Shown here piece by piece: positions 35,353 through 44,144 of a stretch of DNA of 64,000 nucleotides. The stretch is from Betaproteobacteria bacterium HGW-Betaproteobacteria-22. Lineage in GTDB: Bacteria; Pseudomonadota; Gammaproteobacteria; Burkholderiales; Methylophilaceae. Location: positions 1 to 64,000 of the forward strand of contig PHCJ01000002.1 of NCBI GenBank assembly GCA_002842285.1. Reading direction: 5' to 3'. Numbering within the stretch: the stretch's first letter is position 1; the number at the start of each line of letters is the position of its first letter. Both the position numbers and the translations under genes were made by a program. The notes beneath the pieces were generated by a model. It saw only the letters and a program-made list of their open reading frames with translations, was not told where the DNA came from and did no database searches.

Positions 35353-36381
35353 TTAACGCAATTTCACTTCACCCGCGTTCACCAGCTGTTTCGCTAGCAT
35401 CTCACCGATTGTGGCACTCACACTCGCCCCGATACGTTTTGCGATTCGACTGGCAAGGTCATCCTGATAAGTAAAATCAACGATGTGTTCCTGCTTGATT
35501 ACCTCACGCGCCACATAATCAGTACTGCCAATCGCATCGGCTAAACCAATTTTGATACTCTGCTCACCGCTCCAGAACAAACCGCTAAAAGTTTCATCAT
35601 TCTCTTTAAGCCGTGCACCACGCCCTTCTCTGACAACGGTTTTAAATTGTTCGTGAATTTCATTGAGCATCGCCTGCGCCAAAGCCTGATGTTTAGGATT
35701 CACCGGAGAAAAAGGGTCTAACATGGCTTTATTCTCGCCCGCTGTCATCAAGCGGCGCTCGACGCCAACTTTCTGCATTGCTTCTGTAAAGCCATAGCCA
35801 TCCATAAGTACACCGATAGAACCCACGATGCTCGCTTTATCAACGTAGATTTTGTCCGCTGCAGCGGCAATGTAATAGCCACCAGATGCACAGATATCCT
35901 CAACTACGGCATACACAGGAATATCCGCATGCAATTTCTTTTGGCGCTTGATTTCATCATTAATGATGCCAGCCTGCACAGGGCTACCGCCAGGGCTGTT
36001 AATCCGCAGGATAATACCCTTGGTGCCTTTGTTTTCGTAAGCATCCCGCAAGCTACTCATTACTGCATCGGCATTAACATCTCCCCCTGCCTGAATCACA
36101 CCTGAAATTTCAATCAATGCCGTATGCGCTTTAAAATCTTTCTTTGCCCCACCGACAAGTCCTAAAGCCACTAACATCAATACAAAAAGATAAAGAAACG
36201 TCAGGCTTTTGAAAAACACACTCCAGCGCCTAGCTGTACGCTGCTCCGTAAGCGCACTCGATGCAAGGCGCTCGAGCGCATCACGTTGCCACTGCGTGTC
36301 CTGAGGTTTGTCGACAACTGATGCCGAATGCAAATTCGCGGTGTGCTGCTGCGCTGTGTTCTGTTGGTTTTCTTCTGCCAT
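35353..36381 (-). CDS. sppA: Signal peptide peptidase SppA
   Basis: A 342-residue membrane-anchored serine protease that degrades signal peptides left in the inner membrane. A membrane helix lies at about residues 62-80 (FFKSLTFLYLFVLMLVALG). The catalytic Ser is in DICASGGYYIAAAADKIY, and the Lys of the Ser/Lys dyad is in MTAGENKAMLDPFSPV. ILRINSPGGSPVQAG is the oxyanion region. Length fits the short single-domain SppA type. It is the last gene of the rluC - HAD - Rieske - sppA run. The catalytic part faces the periplasm. Confidence 0.95.
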   Translation of the reverse strand: MAEENQQNTAQQHTANLHSASVVDKPQDTQWQRDALERLASSALTEQRTARRWSVFFKSLTFLYLFVLMLVALGLVGGAKKDFKAHTALIEISGVIQAGGDVNADAVMSSLRDAYENKGTKGIILRINSPGGSPVQAGIINDEIKRQKKLHADIPVYAVVEDICASGGYYIAAAADKIYVDKASIVGSIGVLMDGYGFTEAMQKVGVERRLMTAGENKAMLDPFSPVNPKHQALAQAMLNEIHEQFKTVVREGRGARLKENDETFSGLFWSGEQSIKIGLADAIGSTDYVAREVIKQEHIVDFTYQDDLASRIAKRIGASVSATIGEMLAKQLVNAGEVKLR

Positions 36382-36400
36382 CTTACTTACTTTCTAATAA

Positions 36401-36763
36401 TTACATTACAGATGCTGTATTGATAATGATTTTTTGATTTTGTTCAACTACCTCAATAGGTTTCAGGCTTTTTCCTTTACACGGCCCAAACACACAAAAT
36501 CCGTTATCAGGTCGATAATGTGCGCCATGCGTTGAGCATATTAAAAAATCCTGCTGAGCGGTATAAAAATCGCCCTCATTCCAGTCCAATTCTACAGAAA
36601 CGTGTGCACATTGATTTACATAAGCATAAGGCTTGCCCTTGTAGCGCACCACAAAACCCGTAACGTGCTCACCCAGCATGGGCAGGGCAAACCTAAGTCC
36701 TTTTCCTGACTCTGCCAATGCCGCACTCTCTAGGATAATAAGATTTTCGTTTATTTTAAGCAT
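36401..36763 (-). CDS. Rieske [2Fe-2S] ferredoxin-like protein
   Basis: A 120-residue soluble Rieske protein. The two cluster motifs are NQCAHVSVELDW (Cys-x-His) and LICSTHGAHYRPD (Cys-x-x-His), giving the usual Cys2His2 ligation. A non-heme oxygenase ferredoxin or small electron carrier role would fit, but no partner oxygenase is nearby. Its position after the HAD phosphatase (8-bp overlap) and before sppA is the usual betaproteobacterial order. The substrate is unknown. Confidence 0.9.
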   Translation of the reverse strand: MLKINENLIILESAALAESGKGLRFALPMLGEHVTGFVVRYKGKPYAYVNQCAHVSVELDWNEGDFYTAQQDFLICSTHGAHYRPDNGFCVFGPCKGKSLKPIEVVEQNQKIIINTASVM

Positions 36764-37412
36764 GTGTCAACAGCCACGCACTCAAGCTATTAAAATCATC
36801 AAACTGCTGTATCGGATTTAAATGCTGCCATTGCTCGGCAGGTTGCGCACCATAACTAACACCTACGGCATGCACCCCTGCATTTTTTGCCATATGCAGA
36901 TCATAGCTGGTATCTCCTATCATCAGGGTACGCGCAGGTAAGGTGATCAAATCATCCATTAATTCATTTAGCATCTGTGGGTGCGGTTTTGAAAAACACT
37001 CATCTACCGTACGTGTCGCATGAAAATAATGCCCAAGCCCTGTATGTTCAAGTGCAAAATTAAGCCCACGCCTGCTTTTGCCGGTTGCAACTGCCAACTT
37101 GTAACCACGCTTATTGAGTTCAATAATCGTATTAGCCGCTTCCGCAAATAGAGGGATCTCATGCTCACCGGCATAGTAATTAAGATTATATTGCTGAGCA
37201 AGCGCCTGCGCCTGGACTACAGGCAGATTGCCATACAGAGTTTCTATAGATTCACGCAAACCCAACCCTATGATGCTGCTTGCCTTTTGGGCGCTTAGTG
37301 CAGGCAGCCCGACCTGTTCTGCTGCCTTTAAAATTGCATTGGTAATCATACCTGTGGAATCGGCCAATGTGCCGTCCCAATCCCAGACAATTAAATCGAA
37401 CTGCTTTGCCAT
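36756..37412 (-). CDS. HAD-family hydrolase, phosphoglycolate phosphatase-like
   Basis: A 218-residue HAD phosphatase. Motif I is VWDWDGTLADSTG at residues 9-21 with both catalytic aspartates. Motif II lies in LAVATGKSRRGLNFAL, and motif IV in MIGDTSYDLHMAKNAGVHAVGVSYG. The Gph/YcjU-type alpha-helical cap follows motif I. A phosphoglycolate or sugar-phosphate phosphatase is plausible; the substrate cannot be assigned. It starts 19 bp after the end of rluC and overlaps the Rieske gene by 8 bp. Confidence 0.9.
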   Translation of the reverse strand: MAKQFDLIVWDWDGTLADSTGMITNAILKAAEQVGLPALSAQKASSIIGLGLRESIETLYGNLPVVQAQALAQQYNLNYYAGEHEIPLFAEAANTIIELNKRGYKLAVATGKSRRGLNFALEHTGLGHYFHATRTVDECFSKPHPQMLNELMDDLITLPARTLMIGDTSYDLHMAKNAGVHAVGVSYGAQPAEQWQHLNPIQQFDDFNSLSAWLLTHA

Positions 37413-37431
37413 ACTTCAATCATTCTCTTTC

Positions 37432-38448
37432 TCATGCTAATTTTTGTAAAAATCTGTCTAACTCCAGTGGAGTCGGCGCGCTGAGATCCAGCTTTTCACC
37501 TGTCAATGGATGTCGTATTTTTGTCACGGATGAATGTAGAAACATACGTTTCAGCCCGTGCTTCACCAAGGCTTTGTTTAAGGAAAAATCCCCGTATTTA
37601 TCATCTCCGACAATCGGATAACCCAAGTGTGCCAGTTGTACGCGCAGCTGATGCGTGCGGCCTGTGACCAACTGCGCTTCTAACAGGCTAAATTTACCGA
37701 TGGCAGGACTATGATAGTGTTTTAACAATCTAAACAGAGACTCAGAATTCTGACGTTCACCGAATTTATCTTTTGATGCGTCAGTAACTACATTCACACG
37801 GCGCTCGCCATTGGGCAGGACATACTTCTGCAAATCCAGCACCACGCGCTTTTTCGCTTCCGTCCACTCACCCTGCACTAGCATTACATAACGTTTATCT
37901 GTCTGATTGTTACGGATAGCTTCATGTAGCGCCACTAGCGCACTTCTTTTTTTAGCCAGCATCAACACGCCTGAGGTTTCCCTATCCAGACGATGCACAA
38001 GCTCAAGGAACTTGGCACGCGGACGCTCTAAACGCAGCTGCTCAATCACACCGCGGCTAACGCCACTACCACCATGCACAGCATATCCGGCAGGTTTATT
38101 AATCACCAGCATAGCATCATCTTCATAGAGAATGGCCTGGTCAAACTTGGCACTCACAGCAGCTACAGATTCAGGTTTATCTACAGCAGATGAACGCGTT
38201 GGTGGCACGCGCACCTCGTCACCCAGACTCAATCGAAAATCGGCATCAATACGTTTTTTATTCACGCGCACTTCGCCACTACGCAAAATGCGGTAAACAT
38301 GGCTTTTAGGCACGCCTTTTAGTGTTTTCGTAAGGAAGTTATCAATACGCTGTCCTTCACTGGCCTCGTCGATCGTCAAAAAAGACGCCGCTGACTCACT
38401 CACTTTACTCGGTTTATTGATCGACTTTGTTGCAATTAAATTATTCAT
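37432..38448 (-). CDS. rluC: 23S rRNA pseudouridine synthase RluC
   Basis: A 338-residue pseudouridine synthase. An S4 RNA-binding domain at residues 30-80 (RIDNFLTKTLKGVPKSHVYRIL) precedes the RluA-type catalytic domain. The catalytic Asp is in ELVHRLDRETSGVLMLAKK. GRTHQLRVQLAHLGYPIVGDDKYG is the conserved late block. RluC modifies positions 955, 2504 and 2580 of 23S rRNA in E. coli. Its divergent position relative to rne is conserved in many proteobacteria. It is the first gene of the minus-strand unit. Confidence 0.96.
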   Translation of the reverse strand: MNNLIATKSINKPSKVSESAASFLTIDEASEGQRIDNFLTKTLKGVPKSHVYRILRSGEVRVNKKRIDADFRLSLGDEVRVPPTRSSAVDKPESVAAVSAKFDQAILYEDDAMLVINKPAGYAVHGGSGVSRGVIEQLRLERPRAKFLELVHRLDRETSGVLMLAKKRSALVALHEAIRNNQTDKRYVMLVQGEWTEAKKRVVLDLQKYVLPNGERRVNVVTDASKDKFGERQNSESLFRLLKHYHSPAIGKFSLLEAQLVTGRTHQLRVQLAHLGYPIVGDDKYGDFSLNKALVKHGLKRMFLHSSVTKIRHPLTGEKLDLSAPTPLELDRFLQKLA

Positions 38449-39272
38449 GCGTAGCTTTTATGAAAGATGTAGCTTATACTCTGCGAATTCTTGTTAGGTT
38501 GCGATTGAATTAACACTTAAACTCCTGATAAGGATACACTTAATTATGATAATCACATCACATTGTGGCAATTATTTATGTCACTGATGTTTATCTTAAA
38601 CTTAATGATTAAGTGAAAAAATACCTGGTTAATACCGCTCGCCACTCAACAAAGTAGCGGTAAGTAGAATTAGCGCTCAAGCCGCCGCAGACAAATAAAC
38701 ACAAAGCGCGACTTAATGTGATAGTTAAATTTGACAGTCTAGTCAATCGACTTAAATTACAGTCATTGATTAGTCCATCAAATGAGAATGACTAAAAGAA
38801 TAGAATTTTAACGAATTTAAGTGACGAGTGGTTAACAATAACCACTTTGAAACAAAAAATTTACAATGCACTTGCTTTAACGAACAATTTACTCAAGTAA
38901 GATACAATCCGAGCCTTAACGTTGATTGAACCATTCTGCTTGAATAATTTAATATGATTGAATGAGCCTATGACCACTGTGCCACCTTTGCCACTGGTCT
39001 AGTAAAGCAAAATAAGCGCGCGTATAGACACATCGTGTTTTAATCGCCCTAAGATAGCTACTATCATGCGTTAATTGCGGCATTGTTAACATGACCCTCG
39101 TTAAAATGTTCATTGCATTGGCAAACAACTCGCCCATGTAATTCTATGCAGGCATGCCCTGCCTCTTTAGTCATTTAGCCAAATTAATGGCACTCTCACC
39201 TTAAAACCTGCTTTGTATTGATGTACAGAAAATGTATCAAGCTGGCTTTCCTGAGCGCTTCAGGAGCAAACA
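38449..39272 (+). other. Long rluC-rne intergenic region with rne leader
   Basis: This A/T-rich gap of 824 bp has no convincing gene; a 62-codon minus-strand frame near 38949-39137 lacks a ribosome-binding site and homology. It probably holds promoters in both directions and a long rne leader, as in E. coli where a 361-nt leader carries autoregulation. AGTGGTTA and TAACCACT (38827-38848) form a perfect 8-bp stem. A hairpin over the rne ribosome-binding site is listed separately. No exact promoter can be fixed. Confidence 0.6.
39249..39265 (+). promoter_or_regulatory. Hairpin covering the rne ribosome-binding site
   Basis: TCCTGA and TCAGGA form a perfect 6-bp stem around GCGCT. The AGGAG of the ribosome-binding site (39262-39266) lies almost fully in the right arm, 6 bp before the ATG. 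Translation could depend on opening or cleaving this hairpin, in line with RNase E autoregulation. Direct evidence is lacking. Confidence 0.5.
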
Positions 39273-41951
39273 ATGAAACGCATGTTATTTAATGCAACGC
39301 AGTCAGAAGAATTGCGCGTTGCCATCGTAGATGGCCAAAAACTAATCGATTTAGATATCGAACACGCAGGTAAGGAACAACGAAAAAGCAACATTTACAA
39401 AGGTGTGATTACCCGCATAGAACCATCACTTGAGGCCGCATTTGTAGATTACGGCCAGGATCGTCACGGTTTTTTACCCTTCAAGGAAGTTGCACGCAGC
39501 TATTATAAAGAAGGCGCCGATGGGCGCGCGCGTATTCAAGACGCCTTGAAAGAAGGCCAGGAACTCATCGTTCAGGTTGATAAAGATGAGCGTGGCAACA
39601 AAGGCGCTGCACTCACGACTTTCATCTCGCTGGCAGGACGTTATTTAGTGCTCATGCCGAACAACCCTCGCGGAGGTGGTGTATCACGTCGTATCGAAGG
39701 CGAAGACCGTAACGAGTTACGCGACGTACTGGCCCAGCTGGAAGTGCCGCAAGGAATGAGTATCATCGCCCGAACTGCGGGCATAGGTCGCTCTGCAGAA
39801 GAATTGCAATGGGATTTAAACTACCTTACGCAACTATGGGCAGCGATTGATGGCGCCTCTACAATGCAGGCTGGCGCTTACTTGATTTACCAGGAAGGCA
39901 GCTTGGTCATCCGTGCAATCCGTGATTATTTCAGCTCTGATATTGGCGAGATCCTCATCGACACGCCAGATATTCACGAACAAGCAGTGCAGTTTATGAA
40001 TCACGTAATGCCAGGCAATGTTGCTCGCGTAAAGCTGTATCAGGATGAAATCCCGCTTTTCACACGTTTCCAAATTGAGCACCAGATTGAATCTGCTTTT
40101 GCACGTGAAGTTCGCCTCCCTTCTGGCGGTGCCATTGTCATTGACCATACGGAAGCATTAGTTTCTGTTGACGTCAACTCCGGCCGCGCTACACGTGGCA
40201 GCGATATTGAGCAAACGGCATTTAATACCAACCTGGAAGCAGCAGAAGAAGTTGCTCGCCAATTGCGATTACGCGACTTGGGCGGGCTGGTGGTAATTGA
40301 CTTTATTGATATGGAAAGCCAACGTAACCAGCGCGAAGTTGAGAACGCACTGCGTGATGCATTGCATGCAGACCGTGCACGCGTTCAAACCGGCAAAATC
40401 TCACGCTTTGGCTTACTCGAACTGTCACGCCAGCGCTTGCGTCCAAGCCTGGGTGAATCAAACCACATCCCATGTCCACGTTGCCATGGCACAGGCCATA
40501 TCCGCGGCATTGAATCAACGGCATTGCATATCCTGCGCATCACACAAGAGGATGCAATGAAAGAAAACAGCGCTATTATTCAGGTGCAATTACCTGTTGA
40601 GGTTGCGACATTCCTGCTTAACGAAAAACGTGCTGACATTCATAAAATTGAGCAGCGTATGGGGGTTGAAGTCGTTTTAGTCCCCAATATTCACTTAGAA
40701 ACACCCAACTACAACATCGTGCGTGTGAAGCATGATGATGTCAACGATGAAACAAATCGCGCAAGTTATCAAATGGTAGAGCTACCGACAGAGATCAACT
40801 ACGTGACAAACGCGGCGGAAGAAGCAAAGGCCATTAAACCGGTTGCAGCTGTGAAAGGCATCACACCTGCTGCACCAGCACCTGTGTCTGTAGAAAAAGC
40901 AGTTGCTAAAGATTCTATTTTTGCGCGCGTCAAGAAGTTCTTCTCCAGTTTTTTTACATCCAGCCAGGATGAATCTACTAAAGATCACAAAAAGGCGAGT
41001 GATGCCCGTAGCGAAAATGGTCGTAACCGCAACCGCAACGAACGCAACCGCAACCGTAACGAGCGCAACCGCAACGAACGCACAGAAAAAAATGCCAATC
41101 ACGAGCAGCGCCAGCCCCGCCCACAGGAAGCGCGCGCGGCTGACAGCAAAACACATGACGCGCGCCCACAAAAAACACAACAGCGTCCAGACCAGTCGCG
41201 CAACGACCAGCCTCGCAATCAGCAGCCTGCTAATGTGGCGCAAACACCTGACGTAAGCACAAACGAGACATCAGAACAACGCAACGAACGCAGTGGCCGT
41301 CGCAATCGTAACAACCGCCGTGGCCGTCGCGATCGTGATGAAACACGTGCATTTGTACCTAACGAAGAAATTAACGCCAGCCAGACTGCATCTGCTGAAA
41401 ATACATCGGTAGACAAAGCCCAAACAACAGAGAAGCCAACTGAAAATATTCAGGCTGAAAATATCGCAAGCAATACAGTCTTGGCAAGCAAAGAAGCTCC
41501 TGCGGAACAAGCCAAAAATCACGTTGAGCCCACAAAAACCGCAGAGAACTCGCAAAAAGCAACCGCAGGTGAAGTTGCGGCAGGTGAAGTTGCGGCAAGC
41601 AAAGAGGTTAAACAAAAAAACCAACGTAACTCATCGAGCAAAACAGCGGAAAATAACGAAGTTACAGAAACAAGTAGCAAGGACGCAGAACCTGCAGCAA
41701 ATGAAACTAAAGCTAAAACTGAGAAAAAACGCCCAGCCCGCGCGCGCAAACCAAAAGCTGAGGCTAAAACTTTGGATTTGGCAGCAACTGGTCTACAGCT
41801 TGTGGAAACTAAAGCAGATACACCTAAAGTAACCGCACCTGTTGCAACAGAAAAACCACGCACGCCACGCAGGGCTGCTTCCTGGCAAAAGCAATCTAAA
41901 GAAGAAACTACCGCAGAGCCATTAGTGATGATTGAAACACTAAACAAGTAA
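39273..41951 (+). CDS. rne: Ribonuclease E
   Basis: An 892-residue RNase E, the main endonuclease of mRNA decay and rRNA/tRNA maturation and scaffold of the degradosome. The N-terminal catalytic half contains the S1 domain ([23 protein letters not shown] split: [16 protein letters not shown] and [13 protein letters not shown]). [22 protein letters not shown] supplies a metal-site Asp, and [14 protein letters not shown] the other. The zinc-link [13 protein letters not shown] follows. From about residue 510 the protein is low-complexity: Arg/Asn-rich ([18 protein letters not shown]), then Glu/Lys/Ala-rich, with a 5-codon duplication [10 protein letters not shown]. The tail should bind RNA and partner proteins and is not conserved in sequence between species. 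Confidence 0.96.
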   Translation: MKRMLFNATQSEELRVAIVDGQKLIDLDIEHAGKEQRKSNIYKGVITRIEPSLEAAFVDYGQDRHGFLPFKEVARSYYKEGADGRARIQDALKEGQELIVQVDKDERGNKGAALTTFISLAGRYLVLMPNNPRGGGVSRRIEGEDRNELRDVLAQLEVPQGMSIIARTAGIGRSAEELQWDLNYLTQLWAAIDGASTMQAGAYLIYQEGSLVIRAIRDYFSSDIGEILIDTPDIHEQAVQFMNHVMPGNVARVKLYQDEIPLFTRFQIEHQIESAFAREVRLPSGGAIVIDHTEALVSVDVNSGRATRGSDIEQTAFNTNLEAAEEVARQLRLRDLGGLVVIDFIDMESQRNQREVENALRDALHADRARVQTGKISRFGLLELSRQRLRPSLGESNHIPCPRCHGTGHIRGIESTALHILRITQEDAMKENSAIIQVQLPVEVATFLLNEKRADIHKIEQRMGVEVVLVPNIHLETPNYNIVRVKHDDVNDETNRASYQMVELPTEINYVTNAAEEAKAIKPVAAVKGITPAAPAPVSVEKAVAKDSIFARVKKFFSSFFTSSQDESTKDHKKASDARSENGRNRNRNERNRNRNERNRNERTEKNANHEQRQPRPQEARAADSKTHDARPQKTQQRPDQSRNDQPRNQQPANVAQTPDVSTNETSEQRNERSGRRNRNNRRGRRDRDETRAFVPNEEINASQTASAENTSVDKAQTTEKPTENIQAENIASNTVLASKEAPAEQAKNHVEPTKTAENSQKATAGEVAAGEVAASKEVKQKNQRNSSSKTAENNEVTETSSKDAEPAANETKAKTEKKRPARARKPKAEAKTLDLAATGLQLVETKADTPKVTAPVATEKPRTPRRAASWQKQSKEETTAEPLVMIETLNK

Positions 41952-42016
41952 ATATTCAGGACTCGCATGTGCACCCCCCTGATTCCTCACTTGCACTTTA
42001 GCTAATCAAATTAATA

Positions 42017-42052
42017 TGGTGGAGTACTGTTATGTCAAACAGAACTCCACCC
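42017..42052 (+). terminator. Hairpin after rne
   Basis: GGTGGAGTACTG and CAGAACTCCACC pair over 11 of 12 positions with a 12-nt loop, 65 bp after the rne stop. The sequence after the stem (CTCTCTTAATTGG) has only a weak T content. Termination or end protection is possible; the arms might instead be part of the degraded insertion element that follows. Confidence 0.45.
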
Positions 42053-42102
42053 TCTCTTAATTGGTTAATTGATAAACGCACACGAATCTCTGGGGGAATT
42101 AC

Positions 42103-42315
42103 CTGGCTATGACTGTTATTCAGAATGCCCTAGCTGAGCGCGTAAATGGTATTTAAAATAATGAGTGCCTATTAACCAAACCCAAAGATCTGGACGAGGC
42201 CAGAAAGATGGTCAAACAATCCATCAAGATTTACAATGAGGTCAGGCCACAAAAAAGCCTTAAATACAAAACGCCCGGTGAAGTTCATCAGGTGTTTCTA
42301 AAACAACCTAAATAG
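42103..42315 (+). pseudogene. Remnant of an IS3-family transposase (OrfB C-terminus)
   Basis: The frame reads QNALAERVNGI, then a stop at 42154-42156, then in the same frame NNECLLTKPKDLDEARK through IYNEVRPQKSLKYKTPGEVHQ to a TAG at 42313. This is the end of the DDE integrase domain of IS3-type OrfB, including the YN-x2-RP-x-SL-x4-TPGEVH block. The catalytic Glu region is in ALAERVNG. The catalytic DD part upstream is missing. The sequence after the stop (AACCTATTTTGGACGGGAC, to about 42351) looks like an IS3-type right end. The element is non-functional. The rest of the 41952-42560 gap shows no gene. Confidence 0.8.
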
Positions 42316-42560
42316 ATGAATAACTGCCAACCTATTTTGGACGGGACGTGTCATTGAACTGCAATCTTAACCAACTTAAAATCATTGATTGGAAGCCTGG
42401 CATAATTCCATACTTTCCATTAGTCGATTCACGTCTACTTGAATGACAACTTGTTGAATGACAACTTGCCAACTTGTTGGCTTTAGTGTTGACTATTAAC
42501 CGCTGGCAAGTCCCTATAGAAAATATGGATTCAAATAGCATTTGAAGTAAAATAACACTC

Positions 42561-42767
42561 ATGAATACTCAAGATAACAATCTGGAAAATTGTGTCATGT
42601 GTGACTGCAGTGGCACTACACGGTCAAATATTCAAAACTTATTTGAACAAGGCATGGATATGGAAGCTATCTCAAGGTGGACAGGTGCAATCTCCGGCTG
42701 TGGAGGGTGCGAGTGGGATATTGCTGAATTTCTCAGTACACTTGCAGAACAGAAAATAAACAGCTGA
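42561..42767 (+). CDS. Small BFD-type [2Fe-2S] ferredoxin-like protein
   Basis: A 68-residue protein. CDC at residues 14-16 and CGGC near 47-50, with 30 residues between, match the Cys-x-Cys and Cys-x2-Cys pattern of BFD-like [2Fe-2S] domains (bacterioferritin-associated ferredoxin, nitrite reductase small domain). SNIQNLFEQGMDMEAISRWTGAISG fits the helical part between them (quoted in two: SNIQNLFEQGMD and MEAISRWTGAISG). An extra Cys (CVMCDC) precedes. Bacterioferritin is not adjacent, so a Bfd role in iron release is only possible. Its neighbours are an IS3 remnant and tRNA-Pro; it is a single-gene unit. The same domain opens the fusion protein at 51777. Confidence 0.75.
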   Translation: MNTQDNNLENCVMCDCSGTTRSNIQNLFEQGMDMEAISRWTGAISGCGGCEWDIAEFLSTLAEQKINS

Positions 42768-42994
42768 CATTGCTAATACTGACCTATGCTGTCAATCAAA
42801 GAGTCGAACGGGTCGAGCGACAGCAATTTTTTTATAGTATTGCTGCGTAAAAATAGCAGGGGATAAATATCAGCTTAGCTCAGTTGTACTAGCTCAGACC
42901 GCCCGAAAAAACCAGCGCGACATCACCTCAATTGAGGCTGTTTTATACGTAAGAGAGCTTATCTGGGGCAGCAGTGAGGTTAAGTCTAAAAAAT

Positions 42995-43020
42995 CAAAAA
43001 AGTCAGCGCATGGCTGACTT
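42995..43020 (-). terminator. Intrinsic terminator after tRNA-Pro
   Basis: On the minus strand AAGTCAGC and GCTGACTT form an 8-bp stem with a short loop, followed by TTTT-GATTTTTT. It begins about 27 bp after the tRNA-Pro 3' end. Confidence 0.85.
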
Positions 43021-43046
43021 GATTATTTATAACCCGTTGATTTATT

Positions 43047-43123
43047 TGGTCGGGACGGTGTGATTCGAACACACGACCCCTTGCACCCCATGCAAGTACG
43101 CTACCAGGCTGCGCTACGCCCCG
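43047..43123 (-). tRNA. tRNA-Pro (anticodon GGG)
   Basis: 77 nt including an encoded CCA. Acceptor arms CGGGGCG and CGTCCCG pair with one G-U. The D arm (GCGC...GCGT region), anticodon stem CTTGC/GCAAG with loop ATGGGGT, and TTCGAAT T-loop are all present. The central loop bases GGG read CCC and CCU proline codons. The terminator follows. Confidence 0.96.
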
Positions 43124-43211
43124 AACCTTGTCACAATTAATTGCAACAGCGCGTATTATAACGCAAATGGACACCTATCATAAAACATCAGCACAAAATC
43201 TTTGTACACAC

Positions 43212-43673
43212 TTAAGACAACACCGTATCATGACGTAATAGTTTTAATATTTGCTGCAACTCCAGTTTAATGGCTGAAAAATCAACCTGAGGATTCACTG
43301 CTTCAAGCGGCAAGCTCGACTGTAATACAGGCTGATTGTCAGGAGCTTCCGCTTGCGCCGGCAATCGAGTCGCGCTTGACTTGTCAGGATCTGTCGCTCC
43401 TGCGTCGTGGCTATCCAGGCGATTGCGCGCTCCAGTTATAGTGAACCCTTGTTCATAAAGCAATTCACGGATACGTCTAACTAACAGTACTTCATGATGC
43501 TGGTAATAACGGCGGTTGCCACGGCGTTTTACAGGCTTAAGCTGCGTAAACTCCTGCTCCCAGTATCTCAGCACGTGCGGCTTGACGCCACACAGTTCAC
43601 TTACTTCACCGATGGTAAAGTATCGCTTTGCCGGTATTGGTGGCAACTGCACCTTGTTCACCTGCTCACTCAT
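43212..43673 (-). CDS. MerR-family transcriptional regulator
   Basis: About 153 residues from the ATG at 43673 (MSEQVNK), chosen over an upstream ATG at 43700 because of AGGAAAG and ACAGG ahead of it. The MerR winged helix-turn-helix is clear: [25 protein letters not shown] and [23 protein letters not shown] (shown in parts: [20 protein letters not shown] and [17 protein letters not shown]). No C-terminal metal cysteines are present. The C-terminal part is Pro/Ala-rich. This gene regularly follows ihfA in betaproteobacteria; its regulon is unknown. Confidence 0.9.
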   Translation of the reverse strand: MSEQVNKVQLPPIPAKRYFTIGEVSELCGVKPHVLRYWEQEFTQLKPVKRRGNRRYYQHHEVLLVRRIRELLYEQGFTITGARNRLDSHDAGATDPDKSSATRLPAQAEAPDNQPVLQSSLPLEAVNPQVDFSAIKLELQQILKLLRHDTVLS

Positions 43674-43747
43674 CCTGTTAGCTTTCCTAGATCCTATCAC
43701 CTACATGAATAAAACATCTACAGCTCTAAAGCCAGATTTGCTACAAA

Positions 43748-44044
43748 CTACAACACCGCGTAGTTGGCATCTACCTTACTTTTTAGTTTTTGGCTGGCAT
43801 GAAAAGTCACTACACGGCGGGCCGTAATAGGAATTTCCTCGCCTGTTTTTGGGTTACGGCCCGGCCGCTCAGATTTTTTACGTAATTCAAAATTACCAAA
43901 ACCTGACAATTTGACACTATCCCCTGCTTCTAAAGCAATACGTACCTCTTCAAAAAAGGCTTCCACCATATCTTTAGCTTCACGTTTATTTAACCCAACT
44001 TGCTCATAGAGTAAATCTGCAAGTTCAGCCTTTGTTAAAGTCAT
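43748..44044 (-). CDS. ihfA: Integration host factor subunit alpha
   Basis: A 98-residue HU/IHF protein from the ATG at 44044; a longer start at 44062 is rejected because a GGGAG ribosome-binding site lies just ahead of 44044. It forms a heterodimer with IhfB and bends DNA by about 160 degrees at specific sites. [25 protein letters not shown] (quoted as [14 protein letters not shown] and [11 protein letters not shown]) is the DNA-binding arm, with Pro at the tip. [21 protein letters not shown] is the dimer helix part. It is downstream of pheT by 100 bp, the conserved arrangement. Confidence 0.97.
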   Translation of the reverse strand: MTLTKAELADLLYEQVGLNKREAKDMVEAFFEEVRIALEAGDSVKLSGFGNFELRKKSERPGRNPKTGEEIPITARRVVTFHASQKLKSKVDANYAVL

Positions 44045-44144
44045 ATACCACTCCCATTTCATTTAAAGCTGTTATCGCTTTTTTACGTATTGCCGTTTAA
44101 GCATAATACAAAATGCTAAGCCACCAAATCGCCCGTTAAGGGGG

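Noticed and set aside
38949-39137. 62-codon minus-strand frame in the rluC-rne gap
   Set aside because: No ribosome-binding site or homology, and the region is better explained as the rne leader.
40782-41243. 153-codon frame antisense to rne, hydrophobic
   Set aside because: The Val/Ala/Phe pattern is the mirror of the Arg/Asn/Glu repeats in the rne tail, so it is a repeat artefact.
41519-41974. 151-codon frame antisense to the end of rne
   Set aside because: Shadow of the low-complexity Glu/Lys/Ala tail; no start signals.
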